Shown here: positions 47,020 to 55,867 of the stretch, in pieces | Numbering within the stretch: the stretch's first letter is position 1 | How the letters are laid out: the number at the start of each line of letters is the position of its first letter | The notes under the pieces: model-generated | What the model was told of the DNA's origin: nothing | Databases searched by the model: none | Seen by the model: the letters and a program-made list of their open reading frames with translations, nothing else | Position numbers and translations under genes: made by a program | From: Bradyrhizobium sp. CB82 | Lineage (GTDB): Bacteria > Pseudomonadota > Alphaproteobacteria > Rhizobiales > Xanthobacteraceae | DNA: 64,000 nucleotides | Assembly: GCF_029714405.1 (NCBI RefSeq) | Contig: NZ_CP121650.1 | Span: 7,817,001 to 7,881,000 of the forward strand | Direction: 5' to 3'

Positions 47020-48561
47020 ATGCCTACCCAGAGATTGTCGATGCGCCGGATCAAGGAAGTCCTTCGGTTAAAACATTTTCAAGGCCTGCCAGAGCGGGCC
47101 ATTGCGCGCAGCGTGGGCGTCAGCAACGGCGTTGTGCACAGCTACCTGAGCCGCGTCCGCTCTGCTAGGTTGAGCTGGCCGCTTCCGGAGGGAATGACGG
47201 ATGAAGACCTGGAGCTTTTGCTTTTCCCGGCCCCACGACCAGCGTCTCAGAGCCCGCAGCGGCCGGTGCCCGACTGGAGCTACATCGATAAGGAGCTCCG
47301 CCGACGCAACGTAACCCGTCGCCTGCTCTGGGAGGAGTATCGCGCCGTCAATCCCGACGGTTTCGGGTACACCTGGTTCTGCACCACCTACGAGGCCTGG
47401 AAGGGGCGGGCCCGACCTTCGATGCGGCAGATCCATCTTGGTGGCGAGAAGGTGTTCGTGGATTTTGCCGGCGACACCATCGACATCGTCGATCCCCTGA
47501 CCGGGGAAGTGCAGCCGATGAAGCTGTTCGTCGCGGCGATGGGCGCTTCGAACTACACCTACGCCGAGGCCTGCCCCAGCGAGAGCTTGGCCGACTGGAT
47601 CCGAGCCCACGTCAACTTGTTCACGTTTTTGAGCGGGACGCCGACGTTCGTGGTCTGCGACAACCTCAAAGCCGCCGACAGCAACCCCGACCGCTTCGAT
47701 CCCGGCCTCAACCGCACCTATGCCGAGATGGCGAGCCACTACGGCACGGCCATTCTCGCCGCACGGCCGCGGCGCCCAAAGGACAAGGCGAAGGTCGAGG
47801 TCGCGGTGCAAATCGCCCAGCGTTGGATTCTGGCCCGGCTGCGCAATCAGCGCTTCTTTTCCCGGGCCGAGCTCAACGCCGCCATCAAGACACTCGTCGA
47901 CGAACTCAATGCTCGTCAGATGCGTGGCTTTGGCTCAAGCCGCGCCGAACTGTTTGCCGAACTCGACAAACCCAAGCTCACCCCGCTGCCAGATCAGCCC
48001 TATGCCTTCGCACGCTGGAAGCGCTGCCGCGTCGCTCCCGATTATCATGTCGAGGTCGACGGCCATTGGTACTCCGCGCCGTATCGTCTGATCGGCGAGC
48101 TGGTCGATGCCCGTATCGACGATCGGACGGTCGAGATCTTCCACAAGGGCAAGCGGATCGCCAGCCATGCCCGCGCCCCGAACCGACGCGGACACACCAC
48201 CATCGCCGACCACATGCCCAGCGCCCATCGCCGCTACGGCAAATGGACCCCCGCCGCGGTGATCGCCGCCGGCGAGCGGATCGGCCCTTCGACAGCAGCG
48301 TTTTTCCAGGCCGTGATCGACGCCCGGCCCCATCCAGAACAAGGCTTTCGAACCTGCCTCGGCATTTTGGCGCTCGTCAAAAGCTACGGCGCCGAACGCG
48401 TCGACGCAGCCTGCCGGCGGGGCATCCTCATCAAGGCGCGCTCCGTCGCCTCCATCCGATCGATCCTCCAGAACGGCCTCGATCGCACGTTCTTCGACGA
48501 ATCTTTCGAACACCAGCCCCTGCGCCACGGCAACATCCGCGGACGCGACTATTTCCACTGA
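47020..48561 (+). CDS. istA: IS21 transposase IstA, intact
   Basis: 513 residues. N-terminal HTH: MRRIKEVLRLKHFQGLPERA, ARSVGVSNGVVHSYLSRV. DDE integrase core: GGEKVFVDFAGDTIDIVDP (first Asp), FLSGTPTFVVCDNLKAADSN (second Asp), RPRRPKDKAKVEVAVQIAQR (Glu). C-terminal beta domain: PDYHVEVDGHWYSAPYRLIG. Length and motifs normal. It cuts and joins the element ends with the help of IstB, whose gene begins 18 nt after its stop. Confidence 0.93.
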   Translation: MPTQRLSMRRIKEVLRLKHFQGLPERAIARSVGVSNGVVHSYLSRVRSARLSWPLPEGMTDEDLELLLFPAPRPASQSPQRPVPDWSYIDKELRRRNVTRRLLWEEYRAVNPDGFGYTWFCTTYEAWKGRARPSMRQIHLGGEKVFVDFAGDTIDIVDPLTGEVQPMKLFVAAMGASNYTYAEACPSESLADWIRAHVNLFTFLSGTPTFVVCDNLKAADSNPDRFDPGLNRTYAEMASHYGTAILAARPRRPKDKAKVEVAVQIAQRWILARLRNQRFFSRAELNAAIKTLVDELNARQMRGFGSSRAELFAELDKPKLTPLPDQPYAFARWKRCRVAPDYHVEVDGHWYSAPYRLIGELVDARIDDRTVEIFHKGKRIASHARAPNRRGHTTIADHMPSAHRRYGKWTPAAVIAAGERIGPSTAAFFQAVIDARPHPEQGFRTCLGILALVKSYGAERVDAACRRGILIKARSVASIRSILQNGLDRTFFDESFEHQPLRHGNIRGRDYFH

Positions 48562-48579
48562 AGCAAGGAGAGACCCCGC

Positions 48580-49311
48580 ATGCTTAACCACCCAACCCAC
48601 GAGCGGCTGATCGAGCTTGGCCTGACCGGAATGGCCAAGGCCTTCGAGGAGCAGCGCCGATCGCCCGATCTCGAAGCCCTGCCGTTCGAAGATCGCATCG
48701 GCCTGTTGGTCGACCGCGAAGTCGCCGAACGCGACACCAGGCGGCTCACCACCCGGCTCAAGATCGCCGCACTGCGCCAGACCGCTTGCGTCGAAGACGT
48801 CGATCTGCGCACCCCGCGGGGCATCGACCGCGCCGTTTTCGTCAAACTCGTCGCCGGCGACTGGATCGATCGCCACGAGAACTTGCTCGTCACCGGGGCA
48901 ACCGGCCTGGGCAAAAGTTGGTTAGCCTGCGCGCTCGGCCACAAGGCCTGCCGCGACAACCGATCAGTCCTCTATCATCGCGTTCCAAGGCTGTTCGAGG
49001 CGCTCGCGCTCGCGCGCGGAGACGGACGTTACGCCCGGCTCCTCAAAAGCCTCGGCCGCGCTCAGCTTCTGATTTTGGATGATTGGGGACTATCGGTGCT
49101 CACCGTCGAGGACCGCCATGGCCGCGCATCCACCATCGTCACAAGTCAGCTCCCCGTGGACACCTGGCATGGAGCCATTGGGGACCCCACGGTCGACGAC
49201 GCCATTCTCGATCGCCTCGTCCACAACGCCCACCGCCTCCAGCTCACCGGAGAAAGCATGCGAAAACGCAGCGCCAAAACCATCGCCCTTGACGGCCAAC
49301 CAGAACACTGA
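48580..49311 (+). CDS. istB: IS21 helper ATPase IstB, with a probable short in-frame deletion
   Basis: 243 residues, preceded by AAGGAGAG. AAA+ ATPase: NLLVTGATGLGKSWLACALG (Walker A), AQLLILDDWGLSVL (Walker B), then directly VEDRHGRASTIVTSQLPVDT (sensor 1). Most IstB proteins have about ten more residues between these two (an ERRDLLEI-type helix), so a small in-frame loss near 49103 is suspected. The end HRLQLTGESMRKRSAKTIAL is normal. Whether this copy still works is open. Confidence 0.88.
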   Translation: MLNHPTHERLIELGLTGMAKAFEEQRRSPDLEALPFEDRIGLLVDREVAERDTRRLTTRLKIAALRQTACVEDVDLRTPRGIDRAVFVKLVAGDWIDRHENLLVTGATGLGKSWLACALGHKACRDNRSVLYHRVPRLFEALALARGDGRYARLLKSLGRAQLLILDDWGLSVLTVEDRHGRASTIVTSQLPVDTWHGAIGDPTVDDAILDRLVHNAHRLQLTGESMRKRSAKTIALDGQPEH

Positions 49312-49416
49312 CTCTATCTCCCCATCGGCCGGAGCGGGCTGCTCACGATCGTCTGAATTCAGTGCTCACGATCGCGCGAAATCGATGCTCACGATCCGTG
49401 AAATCCGCAAGTCAGG

Positions 49417-49881
49417 ACTGGGAGCGGCCCATCACGGCCATATCAGCAAGTTCGGCCGCAGTCACGCGCGCGCCATGCTGGTCGAGGCGGCCTGGGCCGC
49501 GGCCAAGGCGCCCGGTCCACTGCATGCTTTTTTTCGTGCGCATCCGCGCCCGGCGTGGCCATCAGATCGCTACGGTGGCCGTGGCTCGCAAGCTCACTGT
49601 GCTCTGCTGGCATTTGTTGACAAAGGGCGAGGATTACCTGTGGGCGCCCGGCGCTGGTCGCCAACAAGACCCGCGCGATGCAGCTTCAAGCCGGGCAACC
49701 GCAACAGAAAGGCAGCCGGCGTGGACCAGCCTATGCCTACAACATCAAGGCGCTGCGCGACCACGAGATGTTGATCGCCGCCCGGGCGGAGCACAGCTAC
49801 GAACGATTCGTGTCACAGTGGAAACCGCGGCGGCCCCAAAAGACCGGCGCGCGGGCGCCTCAGCTCGGCAAGACAAAATAG
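49417..49881 (+). pseudogene. IS110-family transposase, 3' part (after IS21)
   Basis: LGAAHHGHISKFGRSHARAM, LVEAAWAAAKAPGPLHAFFV, RIRARRGHQIATVAVARKLT, VLCWHLLTKGEDYLWARPAL, then LRDHEMLIAARAEHSYERF, ending GKTK at a TAG (49879-49881). Contains the conserved Ser region of transposase_20. At least two frameshifts in this half as well. Confidence 0.85.
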
Positions 49882-50199
49882 GCAATCCGGTGACGCTTGC
49901 AGCCGACGCGTCACGCTTCGCCACCAGGTCGCCAGCGCTTGACAATCATAGGCTCGACTGACGGGCAAATTCCAGCATGCCGGGAATGCCCGCCCGTTCC
50001 AGCGCAACGTGCCACCGTGCTCGGGCCGGTCAAGGCCGAGCCTCGCGGTGGCCGCAAACGCGGCCAGCCTTGACCGCCCCTGCGCGCGGCGGCTGCGAGA
50101 TCGGTGGCCGGGACGGAAGAATGGCCCGCGGCGCGCAGCCGAACAAAAGAATGGACTTGTAGCGATTTCCGCAATCGTCTTGATCATGAAGAAATCGCT
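49882..50199. other. No gene recognised
   Basis: Lies between the IS110 gene end and the IS256 remnant. No supported frame on either strand; probably IS110 3' flank followed by unrelated decayed DNA. Confidence 0.35.
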
Positions 50200-50650
50200 T
50201 TTCCATCTCATCCGTCGTCCGCAAGTGTTTCCAGTGCTCGGCCGGGAAGTCGTAGAATGCGAGCAGCGTGTCTCGATCCTTGCTCAGGCAGTCGGCCGCC
50301 TTCTGGTATTTCAGCGCGTAGATTTCGATGAAGGCGTCGAACGCCAGCTCGGCGGCGCCCTTCGTTTCAGCCATCCAAATCTCCTGCAACGCGCGCTTGG
50401 CTTTCGGCTGCTAGCTCTTCGGCAGCTCGGCGAGCACGTTTGCAGTCTTGTGCACCCAGCAGCGCTGCTCGCGCGTTTTCGGCCACACCTCGCCGGCGGC
50501 TTTCTGAAGCCGAGTGCGCCATCGGCGATGACGAGCCGAGGAGGCACATCGGAGCCCGCACCGCTTCAGATCAAGCAGCAGATCGCGCCAGTCCCGCGCT
50601 CTCGCGGGCACCATCGACGCAAGGCTAAGCATGTCGAAGCCATAGCCTAG
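50200..50650 (-). pseudogene. IS256-family transposase, central fragment
   Basis: In two to three frames: DWRDLLLDLKRCGLRC, VIADGALGFRKPPA (catalytic Asp in ADGALGF), GEVWPKTREQRCWVHKTANV, LAELPKS, LQEIWMAETKGAAELAFDAF, DTLLAFYDFPAEHWKHLRTT. N-terminus and the final NPIEST part are absent; a fragment with that part lies at 45664-46110 on the same strand, but the two may be different IS256 types. Confidence 0.75.
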
Positions 50651-50773
50651 GCTAGAATGATGATGGATAGCGCCGTTTCAATTATTTTAGGAAGTTTGAT
50701 AGCGGCTGGAACGGCTTGCGCGGCGGTTGCGAGCCTCACGTGCGTAAAGTTAATTGCGTCCTTTACATAAAGA

Positions 50774-51446
50774 ATGACGCTGGCGCGAGACGGTGTCCTC
50801 AATGCCAATCCCGCGGTGGTTCGCGACGTTCTGTTCACCAGCAATCCGTTTTTCGATGTCAAGAACTTGAGCAGGTGCGCTATGAGATGGTGCGCCGCCA
50901 TCAGATGGACGTCTGGCCACCAGCGAAGCTGCCACAGCATTCGGCGTTACCCGACCGAACTTCTACAAAGCTCAGAGCGCCCTGAAGACGGCAGGGCTCG
51001 CCGGTCTGCTACGGAGCAGACGTGGCCCTAAGGATGGTCACAAGGTCTCTGCCGAGGTCGTTGCCTTCGCGATCGAACTCAATGCCGCAAAGCCAGAGAT
51101 AACGACCCCGCAGTGTCTCGACGCCATCAAGTCGCGGTTCGGCGTCGAGGTGCACAGGCGCGGAGCGGGCATTGGTGCGCAAAAAAAGAATCAAGCGAGC
51201 CTGATTGTCGCGCCGGCGGACGCAACGACAATCTACGAGAACCTGCGGGCCGCGGTGCTGACAGGCGAGGCTGCCGCGAGTCCCGGCCTCGGAATACGTC
51301 GCCGCCAAGGTTCGGCGGCTTGGATGCGGACTCAGGGGCAGGAACCTCATGTCGAGGTCGCTTGCCGCGACCCGCTCCCCGCTCCGCGAAGCCAGATCTG
51401 TCATCGTGGGCGAGCGACGTCACCCGCCTCATCGCGGGCACCATGA
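50774..51446 (+). pseudogene. HTH-domain protein preceding a serine recombinase (frameshifted)
   Basis: MTLARDGVLNANPAVVRDVL, FTSNPFFDVKNL, then in shifted frames EQVRYEMVRRHQMD, TAFGVTRPNFYKAQSALKTA (helix-turn-helix), GLAGLLRSRRGPKDGHKVSA, EVVAFAIELNAAKPEITTPQ and CLDAIKSRFGVEVHRR. It ends just before the recombinase ATG, so the two probably formed one operon. Role unknown; presumably an accessory DNA-binding factor of the recombinase. Confidence 0.55.
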
Positions 51447-51470
51447 TCTCACTCGCAATGGAGCCCATGC

Positions 51471-51965
51471 ATGCCAGAGCTCAAGGTCACCTCCGACCAC
51501 CTCAAGCGTGATGCGTACCTCTATGTTCTCCAATCCACATTGCGGCAGGTCGCCGAACATGGCGAGAGTACGCAACGCCAATTCGCGCTGGGCGACCGCA
51601 CGATCGCGGCGGGCTGGACGATCGAGCGCATTCACGTGATCGATCGTGATCTGGGCAAGTCTGGAGCCAGCTCGGCCGCGCGCGACGGCTTCGAACAGCT
51701 CGTCGGCGAGGTGGCGCTCGGCAAGGCCGGCATTGTCATTGGTCTGGAGGTCTCGCGACTCGCGCGCAACTCCGCGAACTGGAATCGCCTCATCGAACTG
51801 TCGGATTGTTCGCGACGTTCATTCTCGACGAGAATGGCATCTATGATCCGCCCGGCTTCAACGATCGTCTGTTGCTCGGTCTCAAAGGCACCATGAGCGA
51901 GGCCGGGTTGCACATCCTCAAAGCGCGCATGCGTGGTGGTCAGCTCAACAAGGCCCGGCGTGGCG
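51471..51965 (+). pseudogene. Serine recombinase, N-terminal fragment
   Basis: MPELKVTSDHLKRDAYLYVL, QSTLRQVAEHGESTQRQFAL (the family Ser in VRQS; here LQS), VIDRDLGKSGASSAARDGFE, GKAGIVIGLEVSRLARNSAN, frameshift near 51805, then ILDENGIYDPPGFNDRLLLG, LKGTMSEAGLHILKARMRGG and QLNKARRGEL. The rest is lost at about 51965, where a hydrolase gene on the other strand abuts. The matching type of C-terminal end is at 33370-33679. Confidence 0.7.
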
Positions 51966-51985
51966 AGTTGGCAATTTTTTCTATC

Positions 51986-52640
51986 TTAGGGCTGCCAAAG
52001 CTTTTCTGAGAGGTACTCTGACATCGACTTACCGACCGTATTGGAGAGCAAGATCGCGGCCAGGCAGGTATCGCCGGTCTTATACACGAACTTCGTGCCC
52101 GGCTGATCGACCCTGGGCTGGCGGCACACGTAGGCGACGGTGGGATTGACGCCAACGAACAGCGCCGACCACAACTTGGAGCCATCCCCGTTGGGATCAA
52201 CGTAATCTTCGTTGAACTTCACGCCCGAGGTCATGGTAATAAGTTGGCGATGGTCACGCCCTCATAGGCGCCGTCCTCGAGCTTGGTGATGTAGTCGGTG
52301 ACCGGCGCATCCATGCTTTTGATGCTGGCATCCTGAATCGCCGCGCCGACCAGGATCGCGGTGACCGACTTGGTGACGGATTGGGATTTCTAGCCGTCTT
52401 CTTCCGTACGACCGAGGCTGTAACACTCGAGAAGCACCTGGCCGTACTTGAGCACGATGACGCCCGACACGCGCGCCGCTTCCATGTAGCGGTCCACGTC
52501 CATGGCCTGGCCCTCCAGGTCCAGTGGGGCGAGATATGATGGACAGCTATGGGCCGGAGATTCACATGCGTTCCGCGGCCCACCAACGGATCGGATGGAT
52601 TTTTTCCATTGAGCGGTAGCCAATGATGTGCTGAGCGGGA
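51986..52640 (-). pseudogene. 6-aminohexanoate-dimer hydrolase-like (NylB/class C beta-lactamase fold) remnant
   Basis: APLDLEGQAMDVDRYMEAAR, VSGVIVLKYGQVLLECYSLG, RTEEDG then TAG, KSQSVTKSVTAILVGAAIQD (catalytic S-x-x-K as SVTK), PVTDYITKLEDGAYEGVTIA, NLLTMTSGVKFNEDYVDPNG and QPGTKFVYKTGDTCLAAILL, ending SEYLSEKLWQP. An in-frame stop replaces the Trp of the RW-SFS motif, and the last third is missing. The family hydrolyses amides or esters, including nylon oligomers, in some members. Confidence 0.75.
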
Positions 52641-52864
52641 GTCCACCGCGAGGGCGACCCTATCGGCGCCAGAGGCCCTGCAGAACTCGTGTTCATCGTT
52701 TTCATCCGTTTCTCCTCTCAGCCTTTATTGCACGTCGCAAACCCGCGCTCGACGACAGGGGGCGCCGATGCCAATGAGCTATTGTATGGGGAGAACGCGG
52801 GCTATGCAGCAGTGGTCGATGCATCATCTTCCTTTGTCCCGCCATTGCCGTTCATTCCAATCGG

Positions 52865-53956
52865 TCAAGTATCCGCGACGATGACCCCGTACTCCGTCCG
52901 CCACTCCACCCCTACCTCTTCGCCCGGACTCGGTGTGAAGGCTGAAACATCCGCCTTCGGGCGCACATAAACGATTTGATTGAGAGATTCTAATTCGTAC
53001 TTGAGCGTACCGCCGAGGTACACCACCTGCCGTACACGGCCGATAATCCGCTGACTCGCAGGAGCCGTCGGCGAGTTTACAGAAACCAAGCTGATTCTAT
53101 CGGGCCGGATCACCAATGCGCCCCGGGATCCAAGCGCAAGGGCCTCGTTCGACTGAACTAGACCACATAGCTGCCAACCGTCGCCTTTGACCGCCATAAT
53201 TTCTTCGTCACGACTTAATACCCCGCGAAAGATGTTCGCATCGCCGATGAAGTCCGCCACAAACACCGTCTTGGGTTTGTCGTAGATGCCTTTCGGACTA
53301 TCCAGCTGTTCAATACACCCGCGATTAAATATCGCAATTCTGTCAGACAGTACGAGGGCCTCCTCTTGATCGTGGGTCACGTGCAATATGGTGATACCGA
53401 GTTCCTGATGCAGCCGCCGGATTTCCAGTTGCAGCGACTCGCGAAGTTTTTTGTCCAGCGCGCCGAACGGCTCATCCATAAGCAAGAGACGCGGCCGGTA
53501 AACGATCGCGCGCGCGAAGGCCACGCGTTGCTGTTGGCCACCTGACAGCTGCCGTGGGAAGCGTTCCTCCAGGCCCTCTAGTCCCACGCGGCGCAGCGCC
53601 TCACGGATCAATCCTGCCCGCTCGGCCTTCGGGGTGCGGACTAAGGGGAAGGCAATGTTCTGCGCTACGGTAAGATGTGGGAATAGGGCGTAGTTTTGAA
53701 ATACCATGCCGATGCCGCGTTTGTGGGGTGGAATGCGGGTCGCGTCGCGTCCATCGATCAGGACCCGCCCCGCCGTCGGCTGAATGAATCCTGCTACCAT
53801 ATTGAGCGTGGTCGTTTTGCCGGAGCCGGAGGAGCCGAGTAGCGTCATAAACTCCCCCCTTTGCAACTCTAGGTCCAGCGCATTAACAGCGACAAGAGTT
53901 GTAAAAGTCTTGGTAACGCCTTGCATCAGCAAAGCCGGCTGCTGCTGCTCCGCCAT
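52865..53956 (-). CDS. ABC transporter ATPase, PotA-like (polyamine/opine importer family)
   Basis: 363 residues from ATG 53956 (AGGAG 7 nt upstream); an in-frame ATG at 53989, overlapping the permease stop, is the alternative. Walker A TLLGSSGSGKTTTLNMVAGF, Q-loop GIGMVFQNYALFPHLTVAQN, signature FPRQLSGGQQQRVAFARAI, Walker B RPRLLLMDEPFGALDKKLR, H-loop ILHVTHDQEEALVLSDRIAI. C-terminal TOBE-like domain (LVIRPDRISLVS, GGTLKYELESLNQIVYVRPK). Energises the importer made with the two permeases and the binding protein. All motifs intact. Confidence 0.92.
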   Translation of the reverse strand: MAEQQQPALLMQGVTKTFTTLVAVNALDLELQRGEFMTLLGSSGSGKTTTLNMVAGFIQPTAGRVLIDGRDATRIPPHKRGIGMVFQNYALFPHLTVAQNIAFPLVRTPKAERAGLIREALRRVGLEGLEERFPRQLSGGQQQRVAFARAIVYRPRLLLMDEPFGALDKKLRESLQLEIRRLHQELGITILHVTHDQEEALVLSDRIAIFNRGCIEQLDSPKGIYDKPKTVFVADFIGDANIFRGVLSRDEEIMAVKGDGWQLCGLVQSNEALALGSRGALVIRPDRISLVSVNSPTAPASQRIIGRVRQVVYLGGTLKYELESLNQIVYVRPKADVSAFTPSPGEEVGVEWRTEYGVIVADT

Positions 53957-53985
53957 CACCTCGCTCCTCGGTGGGATAAGAATGT

Positions 53986-54822
53986 TCATCGCTGCGTGCC
54001 TTCGCCAAGAAGTTGTCGCCTCCCTCGGACAAGCATCAAGCCGAGGATAATCGAAGTGATTGCTAGGAGAATCGTAGAGACTGCAGCCGATGTAGGTTGG
54101 ACCGAGTACTTCACCTCAGCGAAGAGGTAAACGGGAACGGTAGTGACTTTCGCGCTCACCAGGAAAGATGAGATGATGTACTCGTCCCAGGATCCCAGAA
54201 ACGCAAAGACAAACCCAAATAGAATCCCCACATGAATCTGCGGAAGAGTCACGCGCCAGAAAACCGCCATCGGGGCGGCGCCCATGATCGCGGCCGCCCG
54301 CTCGAGATTGCGGTCCACTGTGACTAGGGCAGATGTTATCATGATAACTGAATACGGCAGGTTCAGTACGGCGTGCGCCAGGATCAGCCCGAGCACGCTC
54401 CCGACGAGATCGCCGCCGAGCGTGACCGGCCCGATCTGCCACCCGAAGGTCCACACAAAGAACATGCCTATTGCGATCACGACGGTGGGAACGATCAGCG
54501 GCGCCATAAGTAGGGCTGAGATCACCCGTTTCCCGGGAAATCTGCCCCGCACGAGCGCCAGCGCAGCCAGTAGACCGAGGATAGTCGCGAGTGCCGCCGA
54601 ACCAATGCCGATCTCGAGCGAATTCATAAGGCGCCCCCGCCACGCGGAACTCGTCAGCACGGCCTCGTACCATTGGGTGCTGAATCCAACGGGCGGCCAT
54701 ATCATTTGATTGCCCTGCGTGAAGCTCAAGGGCACCATAATCAGCATCGGTGCTATCAAGAAAATGCAAACAACGATGCCGAAGGCGCCGAGCAGCATCC
54801 GAGGGAAGCTTCTTGGGGTCAT
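53986..54822 (-). CDS. ABC transporter permease, PotC-like
   Basis: 278 residues from ATG 54822, which overlaps the stop of the upstream permease gene (ATGA). About six membrane helices, starting FPRMLLGAFGIVVCIFLIAP. The ATPase-contact (EAA) loop reads ERAAAIMGAAPMAVFWR followed by VTLPQIHVGILFGFVFAFLG. Forms the second half of the transmembrane channel. Intact, in an operon with tight overlaps. Confidence 0.92.
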   Translation of the reverse strand: MTPRSFPRMLLGAFGIVVCIFLIAPMLIMVPLSFTQGNQMIWPPVGFSTQWYEAVLTSSAWRGRLMNSLEIGIGSAALATILGLLAALALVRGRFPGKRVISALLMAPLIVPTVVIAIGMFFVWTFGWQIGPVTLGGDLVGSVLGLILAHAVLNLPYSVIMITSALVTVDRNLERAAAIMGAAPMAVFWRVTLPQIHVGILFGFVFAFLGSWDEYIISSFLVSAKVTTVPVYLFAEVKYSVQPTSAAVSTILLAITSIILGLMLVRGRRQLLGEGTQR

Positions 54823-55694
54823 TCGGTCACCTGCCCGCCGAGGACGCCACGGAGCGGTACAGCGGCGCTGGCGACGATGAGCACGACGAGCACCACAGCG
54901 AGCAACGTTACGCTGATGGCGCTGGCGTAACCCCATTCCACGTTCTGAACATTCACTACGACTTGCTCGGCGACAGACAGATATAGGCCGCTTCCCAGTA
55001 GCGCAGGCGTGATATAAAACCCTAGCGCGATGACAAACACGAGTACGCATCCCGCAAGAACGCCAGGCATGCTGAGCGGCAGGATTACGCGAACAAATGC
55101 GCGAGCAGGACCCGCGCCAAGTATCGCGGCAGCGCGCGAATAGTCGCGATCGATTCGGCGCATTACCGCATAGATTGGAAAGGTCATGAAGGGCAGCAGC
55201 ACCACCAGCATGCCAAACATCACCGCGAAATCGTTGCGGATCAATGGCATTGGCTCGCTGATAAGACCTAGTTTGATCAGGGTGTTGTTTGCAACTCCCG
55301 TGTCACGAAGGAGCACCGTCAGTGCATATGTCCGAACAATGAAGCTGACCCACGATGGGATGAGGACAGCCAGCTGCAGTGCAGCGGCAAGCCTAGGTGA
55401 CGAGATATACATGAGATAGGAGTAAGGATAGCCTATGAGCAAGGACCCGATTGTAGCTACGGCGGCCGTCTTGACGGTCGCGAGAAAGGACGCGGCCATG
55501 ACCGGGGAAGAGAAAAGGCGAGCGTAGTTCTCGAAGCCATGATGGGGGTCAACAAAGCTTTGGGTGATGACAAATGCCAACGGCCAGAAGAAGAAGGCCA
55601 CAAGAAATATCAAGGCCGGCAACACCAACCAACCCCATCGGTTGGCGGGCGCCGCTTGCGCCCCCGCCCGTCTGGAGATCCAATTCCACGGCAT
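54819..55694 (-). CDS. ABC transporter permease, PotB-like
   Basis: About 291 residues from ATG 55694 (MPWNWISRRAGAQ), chosen because the preceding 33 codons of the longer frame (to 55793) are Arg/His-rich and unlike a permease start. Six helices, first WLVLPALIFLVAFFFWPLAF. The EAA loop reads SRAAAILGAGPARAFVRVIL followed by PLSMPGVLAGCVLVFVIALG. Overlaps the next permease by 4 nt. The gap of about 170 nt to the binding-protein gene is the only spacing in the operon. Confidence 0.88.
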   Translation of the reverse strand: MPWNWISRRAGAQAAPANRWGWLVLPALIFLVAFFFWPLAFVITQSFVDPHHGFENYARLFSSPVMAASFLATVKTAAVATIGSLLIGYPYSYLMYISSPRLAAALQLAVLIPSWVSFIVRTYALTVLLRDTGVANNTLIKLGLISEPMPLIRNDFAVMFGMLVVLLPFMTFPIYAVMRRIDRDYSRAAAILGAGPARAFVRVILPLSMPGVLAGCVLVFVIALGFYITPALLGSGLYLSVAEQVVVNVQNVEWGYASAISVTLLAVVLVVLIVASAAVPLRGVLGGQVTE

Positions 55695-55867
55695 TCCGCC
55701 ACCGACCAAAAACCGTCTTCGGACCAAATGTCGAGACGCCGTCGCTAGATCATGGATCCAGCCAAACCGCGAATGTAGCGCTTGTAAAACCACAGCCGAC
55801 GCGAAGCCTCTCGTTTTTTGGTTCGAGTTTCGTACGAGTTATAGGATTTGATCCGAATTGCTTTGTT

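Larger units (their letters stand above)
46916..49409 (+). mobile_element. IS21-family element, complete (2494 bp) with 7-bp target duplication
   Basis: Flanked by AGTCAGG at 46909-46915 and 49410-49416, a direct duplication of IS110 sequence. Ends are imperfect inverted repeats of about 25 bp (left starts TGCGCGTTTCGC, both contain ATCGTGAGCA). The right end holds three copies of TGCTCACGATC (near 49340, 49362 and 49385), the repeated transposase sites known in IS21. Carries istA and istB in order. Removing it rejoins RQSGLGAAHHG of the IS110 gene. Confidence 0.92.

Noticed and set aside
47068..47811. Minus-strand frame of 247 codons
   Set aside because: Antisense shadow of istA with typical high-GC third-frame bias.
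49335..49400. Three short TGCTCACGATC repeats considered as a small iteron or CRISPR
   Set aside because: They are the multiple terminal transposase-binding repeats at the right end of the IS21 element.
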